Below are positions 32,712 to 58,839 of a stretch of DNA of 64,000 nt, piece after piece. Numbering within the stretch: the first letter of the stretch is position 1; each line of letters begins with the position of its first letter. The notes beneath the pieces are model-generated. The model ran no database searches. It worked only from the letters and a program-made list of their open reading frames with translations, and was not told the origin of the DNA. The stretch lies in contig BSDZ01000023.1 of the NCBI GenBank assembly GCA_030268105.1, positions 930,001 through 994,000 on the forward strand, in the 5' to 3' direction. Both the position numbers and the translations under genes were made by a program. This stretch comes from Volvox africanus (taxonomy: Eukaryota > Chlorophyta > Chlorophyceae > Chlamydomonadales > Volvocaceae).

Positions 32712-34230
32712 GATGCTTTACACTGGGGGCTGGGCTCAGAAAAATCGTTGGAAAGATGCCGCCGCTCGTGCGCTGCTCGCCGACGTGCCGACAACGGCGT
32801 GTCTGGCACCTCACCCTGCCCGAACCAACATGATACTAACTAAATATCACGAGTGATTTGGACAGTTCCGTTCGCTACTAAACACGTAGATAGCAAGCTC
32901 CCGGGGTCAGCCGACACCCATGCAGCATTGTCAGCATCACCTCTTCTTATGATACAGATTAGTTTTAAGCGTAAACTTATCGAAAATGTGATGCTTAAGC
33001 ACTAATTTCCAAGTTGGTAGCAAAAACAGTATGTGCAAGTGGTGTACCAAGACTATCACATTCCCGAAATGCACAACAAGATTTTTAATTTGAAACAATT
33101 AAACACAACTCTTCACTCCCTTTCAACCGATGTCAGCATGTGACCGCTAAAACAGCCTTCGGTTAGGCGTTGTATTGGACGATATCACAACTTCCGGAGA
33201 CAGTTAGGTCCACAGCCCACAATAGCAAGCAAATGCATAACCAAGCGCTTTAGGTAGATGCACTAATAAATATCATGGTCTTCACAGGCGAACCGGAAAG
33301 CGACACAAAAGGCATGCTATCTTAATGTTGGTTATGCATAGTTAATCCGCTTACGGGCATTTTAGCCATGATTTTAGAGTTTAAGGTTCAAATCTGATGA
33401 ATGTAGAATCAATGGACTTAAGTGATTTATGCTAGGGCGTGCTTGAGACAAGATTGGACAGGACCTCAAGACAGGACCAAACCGAAGCCCTTCCTGAACG
33501 AAAAGTAGCAAATCAACCGTGAAGGTCTAAGCATTCCATGTGATATACACATGACCAGTGTACAAAGACTTATCCAAAACGCCAAAAGTGATTCTAGTGC
33601 ATGATCGAAAACAGCATATTGATGCGTCACCCGCTAACAATTGTTGTGGACCGCTTATCGAGTTAAGCGGCGACTTCATGAAGCAGTCTGTAAGTGTGAT
33701 ATACCTGGTAACCGCCATCAGGTCTGCATAACTACGAGTTAATGTCATTCCATTCGCCAGACCTCATAATGTAAAGAGCTAGACATTTATTCGTCACTAT
33801 TTTACACATAAAAGCATCAAATACATTTACGACACGCCCGTTGCGAAGACCGGCAAATGCGTGCAGGGAACCGAACCTCTCGGAGGCCTTGGGGCCACGA
33901 GGTACAATTTTATCTACGACATAAGTAGATGTCTAGATGTGGGGATTACCGAAGGAAGCATAGGATTGTAATTTGAACGGAACTTATTCGCTGCAGAGCA
34001 CCGTCCTTCGGAGCGGGATTCCAAACTCCACGACAGACTGAAAGACAAGGTTTCAAGGACGTGGCTTACATTTTGCGGTTATCACAGATTTATACCGGTA
34101 CAATAAGCGCACGAGAGCTCCAGAGGTTGCCATTGTTTTGACTCGTTTCCTTATGGCACATCAAATAGTGACAAACACTTGCGCTTTTCCTCGAGCTTTT
34201 GTACAGGTGCTTACGTGACTAAGGAAAATT
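32712..34230. promoter_or_regulatory. Divergent interval between the Kelch gene and EYA
   Basis: The two start codons face away from each other across about 1.5 kb, so both promoters probably lie here. The segment from about 32.9 to 34.2 kb is visibly more AT-rich than the flanking genes and lacks the purine/pyrimidine arrays common in the introns. No coding exon or clear TATA element was recognised. It could also contain an old, decayed repeat. Confidence 0.4.
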
Positions 34231-37200
34231 ATGGCATCGGCGCCTTTTCACTCTTCTTCGCTTGGGCCACCTTCATCTGGCCATTCCCAAGGAACTTTAG
34301 AATGGGGCGCAGCCGTGCATGGATCGTCAGCTTGTCTTCAAGCAATACACCAGGGCTATTTACCAACGTTTGGTGCAGGCGCAGCCCTGCCACAGCTATA
34401 CCAAGTCGATGCTCAGCAATACGCAACTCAAGCTATGTACTCTTTCCCATACCAGGGAAGCACTTATGGTTACTCAGAGCATCAGTCATACAGTCATGCA
34501 CAACCATGCGTCCCCCAAGTGGCCTCGGGTTACCACCCCCAGCATTCTGCGTGGCAGCATCAAGCTGTCTCAAACTCGTCGCAATATCCCGCATACACCA
34601 CCCATGCGCAGTACTACCAGCATGCGCAGCAGTACTCATGGCAGAGCTTTAATTGTCACAGCGCCGTGCAGGATCCAGCAGCGGCTGCGGATCGTGGCGA
34701 TAACTGGGACAGCTGGAAGGGATGGGCATCATACAGTGGCGCCCGGCAAACTCAGCCGCCGGATGGGACTGCCATGCCGTTAGTGCCCTCCTCCACCAAA
34801 TGCCAACACCTTAGCTCTGGACAGCAACAGCAATTGGATACGCAGGGCTCTGGACAGGCGGATAGCGCTCACAATGCCAGGCAGGAGGAGCGACAAATTT
34901 TCGGCGGGGCAGGCAATACAGAAGCAGCAGCTGCTGCTGCATCAACAGCGACGGGGCCGGGCACCGCGGCCCCCACCATTGCGAATGAGCTGTACAATCC
35001 TCTGGCACATGCTGAAGCTGACACGCTGGGGGCGCCAAATGCCGCTGCTGACGCTTCAGCTTCCACAAGCTCGCCAGATGGCACGGAGCGAAACTCCAAC
35101 ATTACTACGAGGGAGGCAACCGCTGCAGGGCCCCAGACCGCCGCTGAAGCCAATGGAAAGAAGGGCAATGATGATACCGATGGTGTTGGCAGAGGCGGCT
35201 CTATGTGCGGCACGGTAATTTCTGTAGCAGCGGCGGCGTTACCTGGGTCCGCCGTGACGGCGCCACCAGCAGCGCAAGCCACTGACCTGATTGTGGTCTG
35301 GGATTTGGATGAGACCCTCATCGTCTTCAACTCGCTGCTCAGTGGCGCCTTCGCTAGGGCTGCCGCAGTTGCGGTCGGCCATGGCAAGGAAAGCAGCGCA
35401 TCGGTCTGTGACGGTGAAGCTGCCGTCAGGAATGTCATGGAACCTGAGTTGTCGCACCGTGCAGCCGAGCTGGGCCACCGACTAGCGGAGATGGTATTCA
35501 CGTTTTGCGACTGCCACATGTCCTTCCAAAAGGTGTGCCCATGCCGCCATGTAGTTGGGTGGGTGGGAGATTTCATCAACGACCCTTTTTGCAGGAATCC
35601 ACTGCAGCAGCGATTGTTGATAATGATTATAACAATGATGATGATATAACGATGATGATGATGATTCTAATAAAGTTGATAAGAGAATAATTTGATGTCG
35701 TGATGTACCCTCAGCCTTTCTCCTGATCTGCGCATGTGCTTGAGGCGGCGATTGGTCACCCAGATGCCGCAAATTCTAGTGGGTGCTTGGGCGCCCTAGA
35801 CATTACCTTTGAATTTTTTCAATGCCCGTATATCAGACCAAATCTGTGCGAAATTTATTTCAAGTACCCAATCCCCTCTCCACTGCTCCTACCCAACTGC
35901 TGTCACCCTCTCGGCGACACCTCTCCCGGCGCTGGTCGGTGATCGTTGAATAACAGTTGGATAACATAGATCCGGTGTCCTTCTTGGAGCTTTGGTCGTT
36001 GGCGACCAGCGCGTCCAAACCGGCAGAGGAGGCGGAGGCGGAAGCCGCCGGCGGTAGCTGCGGCTGTGGCCGTACCGTTGATCGGAGCTCCGTTGAGTGT
36101 ATCGCCAGCATCTATACCGATAGCGTGGAGAGCCTTCCGGGTGTTATGGGCAGTGAGCAGCTCAAAGAGCGCGCGTCCATACTCGTGGAGGCGGAGAAGC
36201 TCACGGGCGGCTGGGTAGCAGCGGCGCGTCAGCTGCTGGCAGGGGTGACGGCGACAGCCGCCACCAGTGCGGCCGCGGCGACGCCGCCGGCATCCCGGCC
36301 CGGAGCCCCTGGGCGTGCCGTGCTGGCCTTCCGCTCTGTGCGGCATGTCCTGGTGTCCGCGGGGCACCTGGTCGCCACCTTGGGCAAACTGGTGCTGTGG
36401 GGTCTGGACAAGTACTTTGACATTCGAGTGAGTTGTGAAATGCGCGAACATAAACGAAAGTTTATTTGATGTTAATACTTACAACCATTGCTATATAAAA
36501 CCAGTATGACAAGCTGTTTGCTGTTTTATGAAGAAAATGGAAAACCAATGCATGCATTGCAGACATTAAATTAGACATGGTGGGAGTAGTGGCACTAACG
36601 AAGATCGCGCAAAAGAGGAGACTGAGTCGCACCGGAGTGGAGCTGGGGAATGAAACCATGAGTTGTTGAAGTCGGGGTCCTCGATCAGCAGTTTGCGGTT
36701 CGGTTTTACGGTTGCTCGTTACGATGGATGGGTTCCGTTCCGGACATCCCGAGGACGAAGGTTTACATGCTATACAGCCTAAGCCATCTGGCAATGGGGT
36801 TGTGAGGTACGTCCCAGCATAAGGCACGGGACGAGCTGAAAAACAATAACATAGTTAGGATTAAGTAAAAGTATAAGGGTAATCAGGTACGATGATGAGC
36901 TGGTTATTTGGGGTTGTGTGCAGTGGGGCAATAGAACCACTCTTCTCCTAGTAGTATATAATCATTGACTCCCGACATCAAAATTCTTGCTAGCTCGACA
37001 TTTCGACCCATAAGTCCACTTCCACTTCCCTGTTCCATCCCGCACAGGACATCTACAGCGCCAGTGGACGGCCTAAGCTGGAAATCTTCCGTTCGCTGCG
37101 CTCGCGCTTCGGCCCCACAGCTGCATACGCTGCCGTGGGCGACGGCCTTGAGGAGGAGCGCGCGGCGGCGGTCATGGGCTGGGGCTTTGTGCGCGTGGGA

Positions 37201-37326
37201 TTCTCGGCACCTGCAGTGCAGGCGCATCAGGGACATGGCGCGACGGCTGAACCGTGGCGTGTGCCCCGGCCCGTGCATGACATCCGGCCCGAGGACGTCC
37301 TTGAAGCCGCTCGCTGGGCGTACTGA
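34231..37326 (+). CDS. EYA: Eyes absent (EYA) family phosphatase with a Tyr/Gln-rich N-terminal region
   Basis: Three exons, 34231-35532, 35957-36427 and 37048-37326, all phase 0, give 683 residues. EYA proteins are HAD-superfamily aspartate-based phosphatases; animal members dephosphorylate phosphotyrosine and act as transcription co-factors, while plant members are phosphatases of less certain role. HAD motif I is VVWDLDETL, with nucleophile D358 and general acid D360. The family-specific NSLLSGAFA and EMVFTFCDCHMSF follow. Exon 2 carries LDNIDPVSFLELW and VLVSAGHLVATLGKLVLWGL, the motif II region with Ser. Exon 3 has AAVGDGLEEERAA (622-634), the acidic HAD motif that holds Mg2+, and ends near the expected family C-terminus. 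Residues 1-345 are low-complexity; about 65-150 are rich in Tyr, Gln, His and Ser. Long Ala/Gly/Pro inserts also split the catalytic domain. TGTAA at 38298-38302 is a distant poly(A) candidate. Confidence 0.92.
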
Positions 37327-40300
37327 GGCCATGAGACAGTGACTTTGGACCTGTCTGCATGCAGCCGAGCCAGGCGAACATCATTTGCGTTACGGAGGCG
37401 CACTGTCCGGCTGGATCGGTCTGTGCGGTTTCAAAGCGATGTGGTTTTGTAGGAGTATTAGTTATTCTTTATAGGGGTGCCTGCCGTACCCGGATTCACT
37501 TTTGTCGCGATGAAGAGAAGGAAGAGAGGGAGAGACAGAGGAGGAGCACACAGCATGGCAGCGGGCTGTCGATTGGCCTGTCCCTTTTCAATTATGCAAT
37601 TTGGGAGCTGTCCCACAGCTGATGGACCTGGTGGGCTTTGGGCCTGTGGGCTGGTGCTATGTGATTACCTAAGGCATAGGATACATTACGTGGCGCGTGC
37701 ACCACATGGTGGTGCTATGCATGAATCATGATGGCGGCTTTCTGCTGCTACGATTGCTGGTTCGTGGGACAAGATGAAGATTCCAAAGTCAGCGCAGACG
37801 GATGCCGGGGTGAGGTCAAATCACAGGAAATAGCGAAGTAGTGCTTGGGACGGGTGGAATGGACCTGTTAATGCGAGTGATGAAAGGGGTGCGGATACGA
37901 GGAAGGCAACAGCTGTCTTGCTGTCGATTCATCAAGCATCACACACACGACCGTGGGGGAATGAGTTTAGGTACACGCTAGGGGGCTTCATCGTACGTGG
38001 ACCTTGTGTGCATGGTGTTTGTTTGGTGGATGGTGAAGCCGGGAGATCGCCCTCCCATCGAGAACTTCAAGTAGCCGCGAGGAAGGACTAGGTTGCTGAA
38101 TAGGTACGAGGAAATGTAGAATCAGAGCACGTATGTGTTGTGTGTATGTATGAATGCATTCATGCATATGCATGTGTATTTGTATGTTCATGCGCGGCCG
38201 TGTGAAGAGGGAAAGCTGCTCATGCGGAAAGCAGGAAATGAAAGATAAGATAGGAAAGGTTAAAAACGTGAGGCGCCAACGATGAAGATGTATTCTGTGT
38301 AAGTAGGCTTGTGAAGAATCTTGTGATTGGTTCAGCCCCAGGGTGTAACTGGACTGGGGGTCGGGGTTAGGGTTCTTCTTTATCGGGGATAAAATAAGCT
38401 CCCTTCCATGAACCCTTGTCGTCACCTTTCGCCTTGCCTCCTCGCGGGCGGGAACGAGAAGGCCGGGCAGAAGGCCGGGCAGCTCGACCGTGTTTCTCCG
38501 CTCCATGGATTCCTCCTTCCTGCCCCCATAGGATACGTGCTGATCTCTCATCGTTGCGCTTCCTGGGGCTTCCCAGGAAGCCAAGGCGTCATCTTGGCCC
38601 CCACTCTGTGAACCCATTCCCTTAGCATGTAGCTCACTGAAGGCATATCCCCTCCACAGCGCTCCTTTGCAGGATGGCGTATGTGGCACACTCAAGTTGT
38701 AGATGGCTTCACCACCGGGGTGTGGCGGGTCGGGTGCCTGGTGATTCTGGCCTACCGGTTTACTTTTCTACGTGCAAGCAGCAGCTGCTGCTGGCGCACA
38801 AAAGTGCTATTTTTCGTCGGAAAGCTGGCAGGGGCAGGGGCAGGGGCGGGGCCCTGTCCCAGCCTGGGCACGGTTCGGACAATATGCAGGAATGTGGTGC
38901 GCATAGGGATTGCGCCATTCTGAGCGTCTCTGGTCAATGCTTCACACCGCATGCCGCTTGGGTCAGAGGTTGCGGTCTGAGGTTACGGTCAAATTTATGG
39001 CTTTTTGGAGTTGCGCAGAGGGGTTAGACGCGGTAGACAGTCCAATTCAGGGACTGAACGAGCCTCTAGCACAGGGAACAGGTGCTAATTATCAACAAGT
39101 TCGTGAACGGTTTATGTCGTGGTTTAATTGATCCTTCGCGTTTGGATCTGATCTCGATTCGGATCTTTCCTTGTTGGTTCTTTTGCCCATTTTTCAGCTT
39201 GTCGCCGCTTTACTTCATGGCGTCACGTAAGCGTTGCGTTTGTGACGTCGGTTTTTTGGCATCTGCTGCTGTTCCAAGGCAGGATGTTAAATGGGTTTTC
39301 GGGTTTCTGAGAAATCTTCCTGCATGGTCAAGTCATAAGTCAGTTCTAGGGGCGTGCGGGGCGACACGACAGCTTTCAGGCAGAGAATCAGGGAAGTCCG
39401 GCGACCCTGGGCAGCCGGGCTGTGCTTCTTCTCACGTCCCCATGTCGCCCACCCGAAGGTCTGGCCCCGGCCCCGGCCCCGGCCCCGGCCCCGGCCCGTT
39501 GTTACATTCACAAGAATTTTCCATCTTCGAATGTCGATATCTATGGAAACGTTACCCGAAAACCCATCCTGTAATCATACCAAGTACACACACTTGATAT
39601 AATTAATAAAATTAAAAAACTGAGAATAGAAATGCTTAACTCACCTTACGTAAAATTAGTAAAATACGGATAAATGCAGTATTGCAGGAGGTTGCAGGCT
39701 TGCAGGCCAGCACTGGTCAGATTTACCTGCTGCACAGGCTCTTCGAGCAGGGCACATATTCCGGGGTTTTGGGTCTGTACGCTTCTTCGCCCTTGAGACA
39801 CTTCAGGCATCCGAAAACTCCCACCCTACGTTTGGTTACACCATTTCATCATGCTGTGATCACGGAATCCCACTTCCTACCCTCGATGTTAACATTAACT
39901 GCAACAACAGACGAGGCTTGACACCAGCAGGGAATATAGCTTTCAAGCATTTGAATTTTTATGTTGGATTCGAGAATCTGGAAAATTTGCGCTTTGTCGG
40001 TACGCCCTCGTGAAAGAGACGCCTGGTGCTGCCCTCTGCCTTTGCGGTTCGTTGGTTGGCATCTGTACGTACAGCATCGGCGCAAAAAGTTTCAGCTTGC
40101 ACGTCCGATAGACGCGCGGAATTCCGGGACGTTGATGAGGGGTACTTTACGCATTCCTTTGCCTGGTCTCACACCACAGCGTGTCCGTTACTGTCCGGTC
40201 CCAATTGTGGCCGGTAGGGCTTTGCTGTAAACACAACGGCATGCAGTGCCGTGATTAGGTTATGGTAAAATGGCACGCGTTTTCTCGGCTTTCAGTCGGC

Positions 40301-41076
40301 ATACGCTTTCGCGTTTATTACGGCCCTAATTCAAAGTGGGAAAATCCCCCGTATATCATGGTGATTGCTTATCCGTCGTCAGCCATCCAAAATCACTTGA
40401 CCTGTTGGAAACAGATAAATTGGTTTCTTTTGCTATGATAACGCAACAACAGCGTTAAACCTCAGATCCCTGAACTCATACCGTAGTCCTTACACTTTGT
40501 CAGTAAATTACGAACGCCAAGAAGTTGCCTTTTACGAGCTTAGGAAGGCCGGATCCAATTATCATTCCTGTGGATCAAATGGCCAAGACAAAACGTGCAG
40601 GTTGTTGTATACGCGTAACAGTGCATTGAATCTGGATGCTGTTAGTGTCGCTGCGCCGTTCAGCTAGGCGAGGCGGGGCGGCTTAAGCACCTAGGAGGAT
40701 CTGAGAATTATTAAGGCAGATCAATTTTTTTTCTCATGGTTTTTATTTGCTCCAATTCAGCTGCTTCCCAACTTGGGTCCTCGGCTATGACCTTGACCAG
40801 ACCTGCAAAAGGAGTCCAGAACATAAGATTATTCACATGAAGGACTGATTAATTTCATATGATCTTTACTTTGTCCTTCTCGGCGCATCGAAGGACGTGT
40901 TGCTTGCCGCTGTCTGGCCGGCCCACGGGGCTCCGGAGGGGTATCATAAGAAATCCGACGTGGCGATTGGGTGTTGATTCACAACATCGTCCAAATTATT
41001 CTGTTGTCTTCCGTTTCTATAGATTCTGCACCCTGGCGAGGGTTCGTAGTTTCCTTTGCAGTTGGAGTTGAGCAGT
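37327..41076. other. Intergenic between EYA and the kinase gene
   Basis: No supported gene in 3.7 kb. The minus-strand frame 37988-38695 is long (235 codons) but has no motif, uses a non-ATG start and has shadow-like composition. A run of CCCCGG units lies at 39466-39498. From 39.6 to 41.0 kb the sequence is AT-richer with no pattern I can name. The left part should hold the EYA 3' UTR and the right part the kinase promoter. Confidence 0.45.
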
Positions 41077-53759
<12,683 letters not shown>

Positions 53760-56700
53760 TGGTGGTGGAAGTGGGGGCCGTGGAAGAGGAGGTGGAGAAG
53801 CAGGAGGAAGCGATGGAAAGGTTGAAATAGACATGCTGCACAATCATATATAGCCATCATGGTCACGACGATGGTGGTAGTGGGGTGGGGGGTGGGGGTG
53901 GGGTGTCATGATAAAGTTATGGGCTGCGTTCTGTCGAGAATTAGGAACTGAACAGATCAGACCAACTTCTTGTCCGAACGTCTCCAGCGTGTTGTTGAAT
54001 TTGCATTCCCTTAACTAAAATGCTTCAAGGAAAAAGGGACTCTCGCATGGTAGTGGTGGTGGTGGTGATGGTGGCAGAATCCACATTCGTTTTGGCGTTT
54101 GGGCGCTGGGCTCCATTCTATATATGGGAACATGCTTCTTGTGAGCTTTGTCGTATTTGGCTGCCTTCTACTAATACCGTTACAGCCGTTTTGAACCGTC
54201 ATTTACGTCCGTACATTTTCTTTCGCCCAAGTGTCAGGTTATTCCTCACGTCAACATTTCTGGCCCCCCTCCGGGAGTTTCTGCAAATGTTGCAATAATT
54301 GTTGGCTAGTACTGTGACAGTTACGCTGGCAATTTGCGTAGGGCGCTTGAAGGCAGCCAGCCGTTTTGGCGTTTTCAGTCCCGTATGCCGCAAGCTAGGA
54401 CCAGACTAGGGTGAGGCATTTGCCCGTGAATGCCATCAGTGGGCAGCACCAGGTCAAACAGACCGTGTTGTGTGGACGACGCCTCTGCAACCGATCGGTA
54501 TATGTGAGGATGCGACATAGCCAATTTCGGTCAACAGTTGTTGTTCGTTCGTACATGGCAGTTGGTTGTTGAGGATGTGGGTTTACATCTTAACGTGATC
54601 CCTACAGGATATGAGTTATTAAAAACAACGAGGTTCTCTACCTGAGACCGCAAAATGGGTGCTCTCAGGTGGAAGGGTGCAATGGCTGCTGGGTTTAGCT
54701 CCTCGCAGGTTGTGTATTCAGGAGGTGGAAGAGCAACCATGCTACTCGCAGCACGCCGGGACATATTTTGCGGCATGCATATATGAACTGTGCGTTAGGA
54801 GGCTGCTTGTTATCGCAGCCAGCCGTCAGTTCGCACCACACTGGGCGCGTGCATGTGTCATGTCTGTACTGCAGTATAGATAAGATCGATATTTGTTAAT
54901 ATTTAATTTATTTTGCATTCGCTATCTCTGTACATGGACAGTTTCCTTACGTTGCTGCTCCCCAGATTCCTACACTCAATGCCATAATGGGCAGTCCGCA
55001 CTGGGAAGCGAGCACACCTAAATAAAGATGTACAAACTGATGAAGACCACAGACAGACGGATGGATGGAGTGCCCACCGATGAAAGCTAATGCCGAGTTT
55101 TGTCTAGTCCTCCCCGACGTTGACTCAACTTAGTGGCAGTCATTAGAGCTAACACGAGGAGAGACATACAGGATATGTTCCTCCAGTGCCCACATTGAGC
55201 GTGAAGACGCTGCAAGTTAACACTCGGAATTGATCAAGACTGCAGCTATGGCTACGAGACTCCCACTCTCACAGCCAAGTGACAACTCGATACATAGTTG
55301 CGGTAAGTGGCTTCAACACGAACTAGCGATATCGCTATAACGCACTGGTGGTTTCAGACAGACAAATCGCGAAACCGTCATCTCAACAATTAACGAAACA
55401 AGACTGAATAACCCGCCTGGATATTAAATTTCGAACAAATGGCCTTGGCTAAAACTCACCAAACCACGTACAACTGCGCCTTGGCTCCTCCCTCTAGTCA
55501 CGCCTCGCAGACATACTTTTCTCCCTCGACCCAAAGCATGTCGGTGCATCGCCATATCGTGACATTCCTCCACCCCCATGACGTAGCTGCAAAGCTACCC
55601 CGGGGGCGTCATGTTCCAGAATTCTCAGGTACGTAACCGGTTTGGGTGTCACTCTGGACCTGCTCCCTCCTAGGGGACCTTAGCCCACAGACGGGAGACT
55701 AGGTCGTGAGCACTCGAGGCCAGTTAGGCCAGCGGCTGTCAGATCTGGAAACACCTCACACCAAGGCGGCCACTCCATATTACATCGATCCCAAACGGTG
55801 ACGTAAATCACATCTGATCACACCACTCAACCCCTTCCCTCTGGTGTCCTTAACCCTTTCCAACCCTTTTCAGCACCTGGTCGCAAAACAAGGCCACGGA
55901 GGGCCCAGGTCAAAAGGTGTAGGGTGTAGGGTGCGGACCTCACCTTGGAAGGCGGCGCCCCAGAAGGGAGGGAGGGAGAGAGCAGCTCAACGTTAGCAGA
56001 GCACTGTAGAGACCACTTGAGGTGCGGCAACAACGAGTAGACCTAGTGGCAGAGAGGGAGGGATCACTGCGTCCAATCACACGTTCCAGAATGCCCAGAG
56101 CGTGGGTTCGACGGAGCGGCTGATGCGGCAGCTCCAGGGAAGGAAAGGGCGACCGTAGTTATGGTGCGAAATTCCTCCAAACTTGGGTTGTGACGTAGCG
56201 GAACCACTACCAACGCCGCCTCCGTCGCCGCTTCCGCCTTACCGGAGGATCTCCATCCTGCATGCAATTACGGGCGGCCGATCTGGTATCCTTATGAAAT
56301 GGAGCAGAACGTGGCACATTGGAAGCACTACTATGCGGTAGTCCTGTCTGCTGCCGTAAGCGACCCAGATAGCGCCCGGTTCTAAGGGATTTGGGGGGAT
56401 TGTTTTAAACGGAGCAGCGGAGCAGCGCTTATGACGTTGTTAGCACCCCTCTTCACAGCTCAGCGCATCTGAGGCAATCTGTCTCGACGCGCAGCGCCAC
56501 ACAACGACATAGCTTTTCCCACGGGCGAGTTGTCTTTGCCATTAAGCAAGTAGCACGAGTTCCCCATTCTTTATATTGTTGTGGGCCCTACCGGACTGCG
56601 AACTGTAGCATGAATGTCGGAGTCGACGGCGTACTGAAAACCCTGATCGGCATATGGACATATGGTCCCCCGGTATATGGTCCCGGTCAAGGCCATGAAA

Positions 56701-58839
56701 AATCATGCCATGGCTCAACCTCCTTCAGATCCGCTGTGCGAGGGGGCTTCCAGATCCCGCTGAGCATTAAGCCGTTGCTCGAGTTCTCGAAAAGCTGCAA
56801 GGCCCACGGGCTCTGGGGACGGAGTGTCGGTTAACTCCCCGACCCGAGGTTCACCGCTCTTTTCAGCTTGTAGTTTTTCCTATGAAATGCAAACAGCGGC
56901 GATTTGTTTCGTCTAATGCAAGATTAACATGAAAGGGCAAGTTCGCTTTGCGGCCATGTACGTACCAACTGGGCGACCTGCGCCTTCCACTTCGAAAGCT
57001 CCTCCGCATACAGTTCCCAGACGCATAATTTACATCCGCTCTACAATAGTATGCGAATTGGGGTCATATGGCGCGTCGTGGACACCCAAACTCGCCAACT
57101 CGTGTGCACCGAACGACCTGACAGCAGTCTTCAGGATCAGGCTCAACGGGCTTCGGTGGTAATGAAATGGTCCGCGCTTGGAATAGACAAGGAATCTGGA
57201 CTTGCAGGCTTGTCAAAGAGCGCCTAACCATCATCATGACTCACAGGTCACAACTGCTCGAAAACAAGGCGCCAGCGCGTAAATAGATTATTTGTTTTCA
57301 GTTCACCTATGTCACTGAGGAGAAGTAGCATTTCGCCGAAAGCCATGATGCATAAAAGACGTTCACGCAGTACGACAGTCTCCGCATTCTTTTTGTGGCG
57401 GTCAATCTGCTTTCATTCCTCCAACTGTTGACGATGACAAGACCAAGACGTGCAACACACAACACGTTTTCCAGACGTCCAGTAACTGTCCCACGGCATC
57501 CTGTGCTCTTAGGGTTGCAGGTCCAGAAAGACACACCCGTCTGTACCCAACCGGTGCCTACTATGCTCCACCTCTGGAGGCTGTCCGAATATGCGGACCC
57601 GGAACATCCTGAAACAATCTACCAGTCACTGGTTAGAAACTGCGATAACCCATCTTCACATTGGGTTAACTTTCAAGCCCTGACCAGAGCTGCTCTGGAC
57701 TGCCACCAACAAATCGCCCATGGCACATTTCCTTGGACGTGATCCTTTGCACATCCTAATTCATGTGCTTGCACCTATCGAGGCCTCATACTCGTCGCTG
57801 ACTGACATGCAGCAAGGTGCCGTTTTTGCACCTCACGAACTGTGCATGCTGTTGGTGCTGTAGTGTGTGTCGACAGGTTGAGGACATCTAGTTCTACTGC
57901 ATAAGGACACGGCCAGCGAGGGGTGCCGAGATGATTGCGGTCCGTTAACCTGAGATCTGACCTTTAATGCAAAAATTACACGCCATCCTCAATGAACTTT
58001 TCTGTTGCAGTTGTGTGTGGCAGACTGGGTTGCCAAGGTGTCACCTTTTAGTACAAGTTGGCTAGGAAGACGAGAGTTCTGAAGGGCAAGCTAAGCAAGC
58101 TCAGCTGGCCATGCGGTATGTGTCACGTCGCATGTAAAGCCCAACCCCGCATACGTCATAGGACAAGAGGAATAGCGGCCTTCCGCCAAGTGGTTTTAAG
58201 GTTGTACACTTGTAACAGGTTCCCGCACGAACTCCACTCCACGCCACGTGCAGCTTCGCATACTCACCACGCAACTTGCACTTCGCATATTCGCACTTGG
58301 TGGGCAGCTTTGTGCTGAAACTCTCCCCGTCAGTCAAGTCACGTCCCCTCGTATGGTAAATCCACGGTCCCATAAAGCACGCAGAAGAACACGCGAAGTG
58401 TCATGATATACAAGCTGCACTCTACGTCGGTATGACCCAGCAGACGAGACGCAGCTGACTCCATCAAGGGCGTCAAGGATGTCCTCGACCAGTTACACAA
58501 CTCGACGCAAACCTTGGGGTTCAGTGCTGCATCATAGGCAGGTTCATGCATCATCGACAATTCTTTGGCCTCGCGCCAGCCCGTGCTACTACGTCTGTTG
58601 CTCGCCTCGGCTTTGCAGGTTCATCCCCCACCCTCCAGCCATATGCAGCACCTCCTGGATGCCACCTCACCCAAACCTTCATATCAGTCAGAACTCAACA
58701 ACGGCACCGAAGCACAGGATTGCTAATACGGTTGCAAACTTCGCACACTCGCAAACATACGATGCCTTATTGCTCACCTGCACGTCCCTCATCGAAATGT
58801 GGCCCTTCCCCCCAAACCCCGTTTTCTTTAGAGCCTCGC
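53760..58839. other. Convergent gap between the kinase and CLPTM1-like genes; no settled gene
   Basis: Five kilobases without a gene I can support. The left end should be the kinase 3' UTR. The frame ending at 57742 (LHLWRLSEYADPEHPETIYQ and onward) and the frame 56929-57162 have gene-like composition but no motif I recognise. The minus-strand frame 58101-58373 is Cys/Lys-rich (FSTKLPTKCEYAKCKLRGEY), also unassigned. TTACA at 58493-58497 gives TGTAA on the minus strand, about 340 bases past the CLPTM1-like stop, and is its likely poly(A) signal. The interval may contain decayed mobile elements, but no terminal repeat was found. Confidence 0.4.

Noticed and set aside
37988..38695. 235-codon minus-strand open frame downstream of EYA
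   Set aside because: No ATG start, no motif, composition typical of a chance frame in GC-rich DNA; kept only as intergenic.
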